Shown in pieces: positions 35,350-46,165 of a DNA stretch of 64,000 nucleotides. Position 1 is the stretch's first letter. Each line of letters begins with the position of its first letter. Origin of the DNA: Anastrepha obliqua. Lineage: Eukaryota; Arthropoda; Insecta; Diptera; Tephritidae. The position numbers and the translations under genes are program-made. The DNA is taken from NCBI RefSeq assembly GCF_027943255.1, contig NC_072893.1:92511784-92575783 (forward strand), given 5' to 3'. The notes beneath the pieces were generated by a model. The model was not told the DNA's origin. It saw only the letters and a list, made by a program, of their open reading frames with translations, and ran no database searches.

Positions 35350-35503
35350 CCTCTCGACAGGCAATAGCGAACCTGTGAGTGTATTTCTACCATGACAAAG
35401 CTCCTAATAAAAAATATTTGCCGTTCGCAATCGGTTTAATACTCTAGGTCTCTCCAGTTGTGAAACAACATCAAGATGCACGCCACAAATAGGAGAGAAC
35501 GTG
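35350..35503 (+). mobile_element. tRNA-derived SINE, copy 4 (body)
   Basis: Plus-strand body fragment: GGCAATAGCGAACCTGTGAG, GTGTATTTCTACCATGACAA, ATATTTGCCGTTCGCA, TCTAGGTCTCTCCA and ACATCAAGATGCACGCCACA follow the family order. Both the head and the last 40 bp of the tail are missing. Confidence 0.78.
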
Positions 35504-36643
35504 CTACAATCTAATCAGTATGTCATATTAGACATTCAAATTAAGTATTTCCCACCAAACACACCAAACCTTCTTAGCCGCTAATTCGGGTTTGGCGATT
35601 GTGGGAGCCAGCAACATATTCCTGATCTACAGCTAGACCTTTTGCGGTTGCATTTCACGAATTTTAGATACTGTATGATGTGTACAAGCATTTCTAATCA
35701 GTTAAAGGCCAGTAACAACTTCACAGCCGTGAAATTTTGCCAGCAGCATGCATTTGGTATCATTGCAAAATTTATTTCAGAATAAATTTATCATCGCCCC
35801 AGAAGTAATTGGCAAATTTTGAATTTTTTGAAAAATAAAGAGGATTTATTCAAACTTTTTCCGAAGACGTTTCGCTTAAAAATGTCATATCATCGAGTAT
35901 TCGAACTCAGGTACTTCCCTTGCAAACGAACGGTCGGTACACGCTCAATTTTAAATTACATGAGCATTTTAGATAGGTGTAAAAAAATACTGCTGGCATG
36001 TGGTGCTGTGTTTTCACGACGTGAATTTTGTATTACCTTGCCGTGAAATACATACGAAATTTCACGCATATTTCACCGCAATACAATTTACATGGATTTT
36101 GACCGTCATTTCGCCAAAAAATGAGCTCACCACATTTGAGGCGTACTGCATTGTTGCAGCAGCATAAACATTCCTCATATATGTACAAGTATAATATGTA
36201 GTGATCGTCATTGACCTGATATAAATCCTGGTTTGCGGCAGCGTTTTTACATTAGAAGTTATGAACTCTAATTTTAAATAGATGTAGAGCGCTTGAATAC
36301 CTGAAACAAATTTATATTTTAGAGGCTTCTGAAAAACAATTGACTATTCGGAAGTCCTATCAATGGTTTGTGAAGTAAATACATCTGAAGTACGTTTCAT
36401 GATTTTAAAAAATTAGTTAGTGCTTTCTGAAATACTCTTATAAAAGGTTTCGTCAATTTTTTACCAATAGGGACGTGGACTTCTTATATCGCGGATATAT
36501 GAAACTGCCATCAAATTGGGCAATATTTTTGGAACAAATTAGTGCAAGTCTGTCCAGAACTTGTTACTTGATGGCTACACCGGAGTGCCTTCTACAACGA
36601 AGTATTTCGATCAACAGCACCCGCACACATTTAATCATAGACG
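35504..36643. other. unannotated stretch
   Basis: Nothing recognised apart from several short TTTCAC/GTGAAAT motifs between 35640 and 36100 in both orientations. Confidence 0.4.
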
Positions 36644-36645
36644 TA

Positions 36646-37581
36646 TCAGGTCAGTCCATAAGTTCGTGCGTATTTTACCCATAATTTCACTTTTGTACGA
36701 TTTTTGCATACAAAAAACTATTCGCGGAATATAACGCAATGTAAAAGTGGTTTTCAAAATTCCGAAGTGGTGACTGCGACGTGGAGGATGCCCCGCGCGC
36801 TGGTCGTCCTGAAGTCTTTAACTCCAGGCTTGCTCGAACTCGTGGAAGCTGGGCCAAATTTGACAGTCGATGATAGCTCAGAGGTTAAACTCATCGCATG
36901 GAACAGTTCGCAGACACCTCGTTCAGTTGGGAAAGGTTTCAAAGCTGGGAAAATAGGTTGCGCATAGGCTTTCCGTCGCCAACCTTCAGCCTAGAGTGAA
37001 TGTGTTTTCTCAGCTGCTGCAACGTCTTGAAAATGAAAGTTTTTTGAACTGCATCGTTACTGGCGATGAAAAATTGGTCCTTTACAATAATCCTGTTCGC
37101 AAACGCCAATGGTTAGATAAAGATGAAATACCAGAACTGACCCCTAGAGATGGCCTTCACCCCAAGAAGATTCTCCTGTCGATTTGGTGGGATATGGCCG
37201 GTATTTTTATTATGAACTTCTGGAACCAAACCAGAGAATAACTGCTGATTATTATTCCCATCAGCTATCAAACCTGAATGAGGTACTTAACAAAAATCGA
37301 CCGTCTTTAGTGAATTAACGCACGTTTTCCGTGGACTTTTATCCCATATGAGTAACAAGAACTACTCCTCAAAAGAAGCTATGAAAAGGGATATCGAAGC
37401 GTATTTTGGCTCCAAGGTCAAACAATTTTTTGAGCAGGGAATTAAAAATTTGCCTAAACGTTGGAAAGACATTGTAAATAATGAAGGAAAATATATTATT
37501 GATTAATAAATACTTTAAACATCTTTTTTATTAATTTTAAAACCACCTTTAAAAAACGCACGAACTTACGGACTGACCTGA
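36646..37581 (+). mobile_element. internally deleted mariner (DD34D) with both TIRs
   Basis: A 936 bp element. The ends TCAGGTCAGTCCATAAGTTC and its inverted copy (one early mismatch) lie between TA at 36644-36645 and 37582-37583. The transposase keeps its N-terminus, the first aspartate block and the C-terminus, but the segment normally holding the second and third aspartates is deleted near 37310-37340. It could be mobilised only in trans. Confidence 0.93.
36706..37506 (+). pseudogene. mariner transposase pseudogene, centre deleted
   Basis: Broken into several frames. In order: WFSKFRSGDCDVEDAPRAGR; ELVEAGPNLTVDD; LQQ-like VNVFSQLLQRLENESFLNC; IVTGDEKLVLYNN, where the normal W after GDEK is L; GLHPKKILLSIWWDMAG; and SHQLSNLNEVLNKNRPS. 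A jump of about 50 residues follows to LLSHMSNKNYSSKEAMKRDI, AYFGSKVKQFFEQGIKNLPK and the terminus RWKDIVNNEGKYIID at 37506. The HHDN and SPDLAPSDY motifs are absent, so two of the three catalytic aspartates are missing. Confidence 0.88.
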
Positions 37582-38493
37582 TATATTGAAGCACACTAAG
37601 CTTTTTGAATGCGTCATTAAAGATAAAATATATTTTTCGGTTAAGAGTTCAGTTTGTCTCAATCAACAGAGATTTTTATCGGTTCATGCTACACTTACAA
37701 ATCTGGCTGTCTTTAGTGAGTATTGATTGCGCTTACACCGACTTTCCTAAAGCTTTTGACAAGTTCCAGATATGGTGTTGACGGACAAGCTCGCTCGGTT
37801 TTCATTCAACTTTTCTGCAATGGCTTAAATCCTATTTGAGTCGAAGACGATGCTCAATCTGAACCGTTTTTGCCACCTTTAGCGTACCATAAGGTAGTAG
37901 TACTCTGAGTCCATTTCTGTCTATTCTGTTTATAAGTGCCTTGCTTTTCATTCGCCAACTTTCTACGAGTATTATATTATTCAGTCGTTAAGAATATTGC
38001 AGATATGGTGAAACTCCAATTGGAACTAGATGAACTATACTTTTGGTGCTTGAGATCACAATTTTCTTTAAATATATAAAAAGTCCGTCCATATTTCATT
38101 TTTAAAATCACACAGTTTACTAAAACCCAGTGCAACTTCTCTGGTAGCATCTTACAATCCCTTCAAGAATTGAAAGATCTTGGCGTTATTTTTGATATTA
38201 AATTTTCATTCACCAATGGTATTAATTTTGTCGTTTCACTGTTCACTGTAAAACTGCTTTATATTTCTTTTGTTCGCTCGCATCTGGAGTATGCTGCAAT
38301 AATCTGGCGATAATCCCTTTCCACCAGTTCCACATTGATAGGGCAGAACGCATGCAGAAGGTGTTTGACTTACGTTCATTGGGATTCTCGGATTCTATGC
38401 CTTCGTATATTCCACGTTTAGCGCTGCTTTCAAATTGAGCACCTTGACAAAAGAAGGTCAATATTATATTTAACTTTTATTTTTTGCATTATA

Positions 38494-39421
38494 AAGGGTG
38501 TTTTTTTAGAGGTTAAGTTTTCAAGTTGGCACTACTTTTTTCGTAGAGGGCCTTTTTGACAGCTGTCACTTGATTTATGCTCAGTTTGGTTTGCCATTTC
38601 ATAATGAATAGACTTACACCTGAACAACGTTTGCAAATCGTGCAAATTTATTACGAAAATAATGGTTCGGTTCGCGCGACGCATCGAAGAAAATTTTGTT
38701 CAGCGATGAAGCTCACTTTTGGTTGAATGGGTATGTCAATAAGCAAAATTGTCGCATTTGGAGTGAACATAATCCACAAGCCATTGCTGAGACGCCGTTA
38801 CATCCTCAAAAAGTCACAGTTTGGTGTGCTCTATGGGCAGAGGGAATCATTGGTCCATATTTCTTTAAAAATGAAGCCGGCCATAATGTTACAGTCAATG
38901 GAGAGCGCTATAGAGCCATGATTAATGACTTTTTCGTGCCTGAATTGGACGATGTTGATGTGGACGACCTTTGGTTCCAACAAGACGGCCCTACATGCCA
39001 TACAGCTAACGCAACAATCGATTTATTGAAGGAAACTTTTGGTGAGCGCATTATCTCGCGCCGTGGACCTGTGGCGTGGCCTCCAAGATCGTGCGATATA
39101 ACACCGCTGGACTATTTCTTGTGGGGCGATGTGAAGTTGCTTGTCTACGCAGATAAGCCCGAGACGATTGACGTCTTGGAAGAGAATATTCGGCGCGTTA
39201 TTGCTGACATACGGCCCCAATTGCTGCAAAAAGTGGTCGAAAATTGAGCCTCTCGGCTGGAATTTATTCGAGCCAGCCGCGGCGGCCACTTGCCCGAAAT
39301 CATTTTTAAAACATAATGGCAAACCCTTATCTTTATAATAAAGCTAAATTCTTGGCCATAACATTAAATTATATACGTTTTATTTCATCTTGAAAACCTA
39401 ACCTCTAAAAAAAACACCCAA
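38494..39421 (+). mobile_element. internally deleted DD41D element nested in a LINE
   Basis: A 0.93 kb Tc1/mariner element whose ends GGGTGTTTTTTTAGAGGTTA and the inverted copy at 39391-39419 differ by one or two bases. A TA precedes the left end; the right flank no longer shows a clear TA. The coding region starts at 38604 with a helix-turn-helix segment, then jumps into the catalytic domain, deleting about 130 residues. It interrupts a LINE, so it arrived later. Confidence 0.9.
38604..39316 (+). pseudogene. DD41D transposase, N-terminal linker deleted
   Basis: MNRLTPEQRLQIVQIYYENN is the N-terminal helix-turn-helix. After RATHR a deletion with frameshift leads into KILFSDEAHFWLNGYVNKQN (first aspartate). 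The 183-codon open part continues with VTVWCALWAEGIIGPYFF, the LWFQQDGPTCHTA block (second) and SCDITPLDYFLWGDV (third, 41 residues after the second, hence DD41D). It stops at 39245-39247, but the next frame carries the usual end RASRGGHLPEIIFKT. All catalytic residues survive; the protein lacks a full DNA-binding half. Confidence 0.9.
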
Positions 39422-39668
39422 GGAGTTTATGACTGTCAGTTAACTTTAGAAAGCATAAAATGTTTCACCGAGTTATCTTCGAGCTTAGCCGCCTTTCTAT
39501 TCACGTAATATGCCTACTAGAAGGGCTATTTCCGAATTTAACCAAATCTATCGATTTTGATTTTTCTTTGCCTAAAACTGTTTTTACTGATATTCTGAAT
39601 ACGATGTTATTTAGTATTATTATATAAATTATTGTTTGATGGACTAAATATGCAAATAAATAAATAAA

Positions 39669-41973
39669 TAACAAATGTAGGAACTCGGAAGAAAAGCTCG
39701 GTCAAATGCCCAACAAATTATGTAAACACGGCTTTAGGTTTTCTTTATTTCTCTAAAATCGCAAGCTTTTATTTCACTTATAAAATTATCAAAAGAACAA
39801 TTGAAATGATCGCATTTGGTTCTTTCTGTTTCATTGGCTGCGCGGTAACTAACTGACTAAAAAGAATATCGTGCTCAGTTGTTGCCGCCGCTGGTTACTG
39901 TCTGCATCTGGGTTGCCATCGGTGTTTGCTGACACAAGGAACATAAATAAGTTTCTTACTTACTTGGAAGCAAGCTTTAAGTATTTCATCAGTTTAAATC
40001 ATAACAGAATCGTTCTATATGCGACATAAATTACCTTTTGCAACCTTAAATTTTTCAACTTTACATGTCAATAAAAAACTTCCAGGTGCACTTCAATTAA
40101 ATTGCTCTAAAACAAGAAGATAATAACAACAATAAAACAGGTGCATTTATAACTTCAGAAATGTTCCCTATATGAAAAACTATTCAGATATTTTAAATTC
40201 CAGCGCTTAATCATTTTCGTCTAAAACAATTACGAAATCATTAAAAATCACAGTCACTCATACGCCCCAGGGTCTACTGTTTGAATTCATAGAAGGATGC
40301 ATATTCGTGCATATTTACATTCACCAACAAACTAAAACACATACTTGCAAGCAAATAATGCTATACGAGAAAAACATAAATAAAACAACTGGACATGGGT
40401 CACTTACATGGTAACAAAGGAAGTGGTGGCTATGGACGCCGAGTTCTCTGCTGCTGTTACTACCAAGGGCTGTTGGGTAGCGCTTGAAAACAATTTACAT
40501 ACTCCACTCATGCGAGGACATACTCCAACTGCCTCCAGTTAAACGAGTTTTGTAACAATTTACAAGCAAACAACAACAGCAAAGCATAGAAAAAAGCGGC
40601 AAAGTGACAGCAGCTAAATACAAATCATCAGGAAAACACGAACCAGGAGAGAAAGGCTGAAAGTCGGGATATACGACTGTATACCGAGGAATGTCAAACT
40701 GACTTGCTGACTTGCTGGTAGTTTGGCAGTTCACTGTCGGCATGTGCTTGTGAGCGCGCTTGTGTGTGTGTAACATAAAAAACGATTTACAGTTAATCCC
40801 TTATGGGCATTTTGTAGCGAGTTTTTTTTATTATATACAGATATTTATTGCCACCAACTGGCCACCAGCCACGCGCAGTGCTCAACGGCGAAAAGCAACA
40901 CGTCGCCTATATACTGGTGAGGCTATGAAAGTTTGCATGCTTGTGTGACATGAGAGTGGGTGTGGCAGTGGCACTGACAGCATCACAGCATCACAGCTCA
41001 TACAAATTTAAGCTTCGCATTTGACTTTGTTTTATTTGCAGTGACTTTGCTTTACATGCTAAAAACCTTTCCTGCCGTCTAGTCTAAAGGCAATGGCAAT
41101 TGGAGGGCCATTTGGATGACTAGTATTGAAGGCGTGCTCGACGTTGGCCGGCGAGGAAACTGCCAGCTTTATGGGAGGACACACGAGTGACCAGGTCTGT
41201 GATTTGTGTGTGTTTATCGTTACAAAAATAAAAATTAAAAATTGTGCAAAGCTCCGTTCTTTTTGTTTAATTATATTTCCTGTTGCTGGCCATCGGAAAT
41301 GTGGCATGCAACATGCGGCTGAGGTATGCACAAAGGCTAATATGTGGCAGTGTGTATGTAAAGTTGTAAGATGGATTACTCTAAAAACGAATTTCCCTGT
41401 TAAATGGGCGCCAAGTAAGATATTCAAGAGTCAACAAGGCAGTGCAAAGATGAGCAAAAACGCAGAATGCTTTGCAAATATCGAGTGAGTTATTTTGCGG
41501 CATAAAAGTGGCAGAAAAGTATAACATGTCTACATAAGTATGTAGATGTGTAATTGTGCGAGGATGCGTGTATTAGTGCCTGTGCTCACTGTACGTATTT
41601 TCAGAAGTTTTGTTAATATATAAATCCGTCGTGTGTCTGCCTGTGTACTGCGTTTGTTATCCTGCCGACAAATCTCGCCAACCACCGAATGGTCTGCTCG
41701 TTTCGGCATGAGTACCAAAAAACTTTGCTTGCCACACTTAATCCAATAATAAATGGAATATTTCTGACCTCGGGCATTAAATTAAATGTTATCAGTCGAG
41801 TGCAGGAAATTATCAGTATGCAGAATGTGCCACAGCGGAACAACAATACGTTACAGAACATTGTTACACTTGCAAAAAATGAGCGAAACCATTTATTGGT
41901 GAAGGAGAGAAACAATGGTACAAAAAATGCGATTTCCGAAAATCCGTCAAGTAGGCGCTACGTAAGTTAAAAT
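39669..41973. other. unannotated stretch
   Basis: No element recognised over 2.3 kb. Opposed open frames of about 120 codons at 41059-41427 (minus) and 41126-41488 (plus) overlap and have no family resemblance. The composition is less AT-rich than the surroundings at 40480-41200. This may be host single-copy DNA. Confidence 0.4.
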
Positions 41974-41990
41974 TTATATATATATATATA
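41974..41990. repeat. (TA)n microsatellite at SINE 3' end
   Basis: Uninterrupted TA run directly abutting the GCGCCAATTA end of the SINE. A similar run abuts SINE copy 7 at 57661-57679, so this may be the SINE's tail rather than a chance neighbour. Confidence 0.8.
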
Positions 41991-42299
41991 ATTGGCGCGT
42001 ACACCCTTTTTGGGTGTTTGGCCGAGCTCCTCCTCCTATTTGTGGTGTGCGTCTTGATGTTGTTCCACAGATGGAGGGACCTACAGTTTCAAGCCGACTC
42101 CGAACGGCAGATATTTTTATGAGGAGCTTTTTCATGGCAGAAATACACTTGGAGTTTTGCCATTGCTTGCCGAGGGGCGACCGCTATTAGAAAAATGTTT
42201 TTCTTAATTTTGGTGTTTTCACCGAAATTCGAACCGACGTTCTCTTTGTGAATTCCGAATGGTAGCCCCGCACCAATCCATTCGGCTACGGCGGCCGCC
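41990..42299 (-). mobile_element. tRNA-derived SINE, copy 5 (best full-length copy)
   Basis: Reads 5' to 3' on the minus strand. The tRNA-like head has A box TAGCCGAATGG (42288-42278) and B box GGTTCGAATTTC (42235-42224). The body follows, and the 3' end reads AAAGGGTGTACGCGCCAATT, running into a TA microsatellite at 41974-41990. The A-B distance suggests a tRNA with a long variable arm (serine or leucine type); that is inference. This copy defines the family used to find the others. Confidence 0.88.
42224..42288 (-). promoter_or_regulatory. internal RNA polymerase III promoter (A and B boxes)
   Basis: TAGCCGAATGG as A box and GGTTCGAATTTC as B box on the minus strand, about 45 bp apart, in the head of SINE copy 5. 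The B box agrees with GGTTCGANNCC at most positions. This is the expected transcription signal of a tRNA-derived SINE; activity was not tested. Confidence 0.75.
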
Positions 42300-42416
42300 G
42301 CGAGATTACCCATACAAAATTTCTCTCCCGATATCTGAGATTATAAAATAACCCTAGATTATAACCATACTTGTTTCAATACAACCCTGTGTTATCGATA
42401 ATTATTTTTACGAATA

Positions 42417-43333
42417 CCTTCTGCTCAAATATGAACGAGACGGTATCAATAAAACGGTCCGCGGATGACATATGGCAAAAATAAATTTTTTGTTTTTTGG
42501 TAGGACTGTTATAAGCTTACATGGCAAATTTCAGCGTGATATGTTACATAGTTTGTTTTCTGTGCTACTGTAAACAAGTCAAGCTCGAGTGTGTTCTTCG
42601 AATTTAACGATGGAAATTTGTTTGAAATTTTGTTATTCCAACAAAATTTCGGCTTCAGATGCCTTAAAAATGTTGCAGACAACCTATGGGAACTCTGCTC
42701 TATCGCGTGCACATGTTTTCCAGTGGTACAAATCGTTCAAAGAGGGCCGTACATCAACCCAAAAAACCACGCCAAAGTCGCTCAAAAATTAGGGTTATGC
42801 TGACTGTTTTTTTTCGATTACGAAGGTGTGGTGCACTCGGAGTTCCTTCCGCAAGGCCGATCGGTTAACGCTGAATATTATTTAGACGTTTTAAAGCGTT
42901 TGCGCGAGAACATTCGTCTTAAAAGGAAGGAATTGTGGGACAACAAGTCATGGTTCTTGCATCACGATAATGCACCAGCTCATACATCACGTTTTGTTCG
43001 CGATTATTTGAACAAAAATAATGTTAATATCGTTCCGCAAGCACCGTATTCGCCTAATATGGCTCCATGTGACTTTTTCCTGTTTCCCAAGCTCAAGTTG
43101 CCGCTCCGTGGAAAACATTTTGAGACAATTGAAGTCATAAAAGAGAATTCGAAGAACACACTCGAGCTTGACTTGTTTACAGTAGCACAGAAAACAAACT
43201 ATGTAACATATCACGCTGAAATTTGCCATGTAAGCTTATAACAGTCCTACCAAAAAACCAAAAATTTATTTTTGCCATATGTCATCCCCGGACCGTTTTA
43301 TTGATACCGTCTCGTTCATATTTGAGTAGAAGG
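42417..43333 (+). mobile_element. mariner with 188 bp TIRs, internally deleted
   Basis: A 917 bp element flanked by TA at 42415-42416 and 43334-43335. The TIRs (42417-42604 and 43146-43333) match almost perfectly over 188 bp, starting CCTTCTGCTCAAATATGAAC, far longer than the roughly 30 bp usual for mariner. Between them is a deleted transposase. The right TIR begins inside the reading frame, so the last 31 codons of the open frame are TIR sequence and the normal C-terminus is missing. Confidence 0.92.
42608..43241 (+). pseudogene. mariner transposase, centre and C-terminus lost
   Basis: The N-terminal part reads MEICLKFCYSNKISASDALK and SRAHVFQWYKSFKEGRTST, ending at a stop at 42790-42792. 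After the deletion the frame at 42828 gives VHSEFLPQGRSVNAEYYLDV, WFLHHDNAPAHTSRFVRD (second aspartate) and YSPNMAPCDFFLFPKLKLPL (third). It then runs into the TIR at KENSKNTLELDL. The first aspartate block is gone. SPD of the usual SPDLAPCD reads SPN, but the catalytic D of PCD is kept. Confidence 0.9.
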
Positions 43334-43406
43334 TATAAGGAGAAATGTCAAAGTAAAAACTAAATAAAATGGCGCCAATTATATATATTCTTGTATATAT
43401 TATATA

Positions 43407-44722
43407 CAGGGTTGGCCATATTAAACTGACCCATTGAGTAACCCTATAACTTTTTACTGTAATTTCAGATCAGCTAATGACATACCGCGTTGGAAGCGTC
43501 AGTCGAAGGAGATTTATACCATGAAACAGTACACCCCAATAGAACGCGCTGAAATTGTTCAGCTGTACATTCAAAATTCCTTCTCGATTGTAAAAACGCA
43601 ACGTGCGTGGAGAAAAAAAATAAAGTGAAAAGTGCGCCGTCAAAGAACGCAATCAAGCAAATGCACAACAGATTTTTGTCTTCCGGCACTGTGGCTAATA
43701 CCCGACGTCCAAATAAAAAGCGGCCAAGATGATCTAACGAAAATATCGCGGCCGTACGAGCCAGTATCGAGTCATCGCCGCGAACGTCAGGTAATCGTCG
43801 TTCTGCTCAGTTGGACATCCCTCGGACCACTCTACGACGTATCATTCGTTTGGATTTGGGGATATTCCCGTACAAAATACAACTAAATCAACAACTGTTG
43901 CCGGCCGATAAGCCTCGTCGCTTGGAATATGCCAATTTTGTCGTCCGAATGGCCCAAACTGATGAGGATTTTTGGCATCAAATCATTATGAGTGATGAGG
44001 CCCATTTCTCCTTGAACGGAACCGTAAATAAGCAAAATTGCCGTTTCTACGCCACTGAAAACCCTCAAATTATTGAAGAGGTACCTCTCCACGACCAAAA
44101 AGTTACAGTCTGGTGTGGCATTTGCGCTGATATGGTCATTGGGCCGTTCTTCTTTGAAAATGGTCAACACCAACCATTGACCGTCAATCAAGAGCGTTAT
44201 CGGGCCATGATAACCGATTTTGTGATGCCGATTGTTCGTGAAAATGGTATGGAGCACTTCTGGTTTCAGCAAGATGGCGCACCACCACACACAGCACGAG
44301 CCACCGTCAACTTATTGAAGACTTTGTTCCCTGGCCGTTTGATATCAAAAAGCGGCGATTTTGACTGGCCGCCACGATCACCGGATTTGACGCCACCGGA
44401 CTTTTTTCTTTGGGGCTATTTGAAATCTAAGGTTTACGTCAACAAGCCAAAGACACTAGGCGCACTTAAGGCCAATATCCGACGGGAAATAGCCGCCATA
44501 TCGGCCGAGACGCTGGCCAAAACTATGGAAAACGCCGAAAAACGGGCACATTACGCTATACGAGCTAAGGGCGACCACTTGCGCGATATCATATTCAAAA
44601 AGTGATGTAAACGAATCTCCTTGAACTAGATTAAATGTTTTTCACAATGAAACACAAAAAAATGTTTCTTTTTCCATATTTTTTTAATAATCACATGGGT
44701 CAGTTTAATATAGCCAACCCTG
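43407..44722 (+). mobile_element. nearly intact DD41D (rosa-like) element
   Basis: The youngest-looking transposon in the window. It is 1316 bp with TIRs CAGGGTTGGCCATATTAAAC and inverted copy (one mismatch in the first 28 bp), flanked by TA at 43405-43406 and 44723-44724. The whole transposase gene is present with few lesions. Its left end lies only about 70 bp from the end of the long-TIR mariner. Confidence 0.95.
43521..44605 (+). pseudogene. DD41D transposase, intact catalytic domain
   Basis: Catalyses cut-and-paste transposition in active relatives. The start ATG at 43521 gives MKQYTPIERAEIVQLYIQNS (helix-turn-helix). A frame change in the A run near 43613-43622 and another near 43730 break the N-terminal DNA-binding half; in-between residues include APSKNAIKQMHNRFLSSGTV. 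From 43811 a 264-codon frame is open to the natural end DHLRDIIFKK at 44605. It has IIMSDEAHFSLNG, FWFQQDGAPPHTARATV and WPPRSPDLTPPDFFLWG, so all three aspartates are present and the last two are separated by 41 residues. Only two or three small indels prevent a full-length protein. Confidence 0.92.
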
Positions 44723-44724
44723 TA

Positions 44725-45060
44725 TGTATATAGTCTCGCTTTTTAATTACGGATTGGGAGTTAAGCACGAGAAATGAGATAATTTTACACTTATATGAGA
44801 ACATATTTTAAGTCCAAATGTGTAGAGCTCGCTTTAAGTCTTTTCGCTAAGTGTAATTCACACATGAGTGGCAAGAATTTCCCAATTAATTTTAAGTTAT
44901 GCCGCTCTCAGAGAGTAGGTTTGTTAGTTTAACACTTAAGGAGTTGAATCCTCGCTAGTTGGATTTGAATGAGGTTGGGAAAACGAGGTTGATTTTTTAA
45001 CTGTTTTCGGGATGTAGAAAAAGGATAAATGGAACTGAAGGATGGCGAGGGATACTGATG
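44725..45060. other. unannotated spacer
   Basis: Nothing recognised between the DD41D element and a LINE fragment. Confidence 0.4.
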
Positions 45061-45064
45061 AATG

Positions 45065-45465
45065 GGGTATGAGATAGGTTTAATAGCCCTAGAGAGCTGG
45101 TCCTTTCTAATAGTCCTAAGATGCTAAAAAGTAAATACAAATTTTTTCAAGCTGTCTGTAGATCCACACAATCTTATGCTGCCTAAGCTTGGAGTTATAT
45201 ATTATCGAATGAGGTCGACAAACTGCAAAGATTCTTGATAAAAGGGATCCAAAGGATAGCAGACTTCAAGCCAAACTAAACAATTTTGCTAGAAATAGGA
45301 GCTGAATGTGATACGAAAAAAACATTTTCTGGTGTAAGCATCTAAATGAAATGGCCACAAATACTTATTCCAAACAAAGGGTTCAACCTGCATAAAAGAA
45401 GGCGGATCGAAGATATCTCAATGATTTTCAAAGCACAATGTGCTCTTATGTTAAATCGGCAAAGT
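45065..45465 (+). mobile_element. LINE reverse transcriptase thumb fragment
   Basis: A plus-strand remnant resembling the region after the RT catalytic core in one type of insect LINE. Pieces read SKYKFFQAVCRSTQSYAA, WSYILSNEVDKLQRFLIKGI and QRIADFKPN followed by TILLEIGAECDT. Stops and a frame shift are present. The clade is uncertain. It is unrelated in sequence to the jockey-type copies nearby. Confidence 0.62.
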
Positions 45466-45699
45466 AAAGGATGCGTGCATTCTGAACATATTTAGTCCTG
45501 AACCGCGAATTCAGAAAATTCTGCATATTAATTCTGAACCCCAGACCATGGATGAAAATGTAGCTCTTGGAGGTAACTATGATGACCAACAATTCTACCT
45601 GCGCTTTTCGCTCCCACTTTTATAGTTCAAATCCTTTCCTCTCTCTTTACAATTTTAAACAATAATGAAATTCAAAACTTTGTTTAAGACGTTGTGGAT

Positions 45700-46165
45700 T
45701 GTCCGATTTGGGTTAGATGTGCACCATTTTGTTGTATAATTTGTGGCCATTTTAAAGGTAGCTTCATAATGTCTCTTATAAAAGTATTTGTCCGTATCGG
45801 CGAAAAACTCTTATAATCGATTTTCACAACCTTCTCTTGATACCAATTGGAAGATTTGTAATGAGAGAAAAGGGTAGTAATCGTTTGGAGCTGGGTCCGG
45901 ATATGGTGGATTGAACATTAAAACTTCCCAACAATGCTCCCAGAGTTTTTGGTAAGTCACTACTGGCTTGTGTAGCCTGGCGTTATCCTGATGGAACAGA
46001 ACACCTCTTTTGTTGGTCAATTCTAGCCGTTTCAGGTCAATCTCTAGCTTCAAACGGTCCAGTTGTTAACAGTAGTGATCCGAATGTAGTGTTTCGTCAT
46101 ATGGAAGCAACTCATAATTGATGATTTTATTCAAGGCCTCCCAAATACACAGCACAACCTTCCTT
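45700..46165 (-). mobile_element. mariner (DD34D) relic, second half
   Basis: Minus-strand transposase fragment. Upstream pieces at 46160-46060 (RKVVLCIW, IINYELLPYDETLHSDHYC) lead into the frame at 46053-45811: LEIDLKRLELTNKRGVLFHQ, HQDNARLHKPVV (second aspartate) and FNPPYPDPAPNDYYPFLSLQ (third aspartate region, with SPDLAPSDYH changed to PDPAPNDYY). The end, FFADTDKYFYKRHYEA, continues past a stop. No TIR was found at either side. Confidence 0.85.

Larger units (their letters stand above)
37588..39668 (+). mobile_element. jockey-type LINE split by a DD41D insertion
   Basis: Decayed polymerase sequence on both sides of the DNA element at 38494-39421. The left part has KLFECVIKDKIYFSV, a degenerate DFPKAFDKF block, FVRSHLEYAAIIW-like residues at 38270-38310 and a short block SMPSYIPRLALLSN near 38395. 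The right part resumes with VYDCQLTLESIKCFTELSSS at 39427 and an AT-rich end closing in AAATAAATAAATAA at 39655-39668. Stops are frequent in the left part. The whole copy is 5' truncated. Joining the flanks gives the expected order for a jockey-type C-terminus. Confidence 0.78.

Noticed and set aside
36475..36643. Another mariner C-terminus (GYMKLPSNWAIFLEQ)
   Set aside because: The similarity to a GIMKLPxxW motif is limited to a few residues with no flanking motifs or TIR.
41059..41488. Opposed frames of 122 (minus) and 120 (plus) codons
   Set aside because: They overlap almost completely and neither resembles a known protein, so at most one could be real and neither is supported.
42224..42299. 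A functional tRNA gene
   Set aside because: The cloverleaf-like A and B boxes belong to a SINE head repeated in the window; acceptor-stem pairing and an anticodon stem are not convincing.
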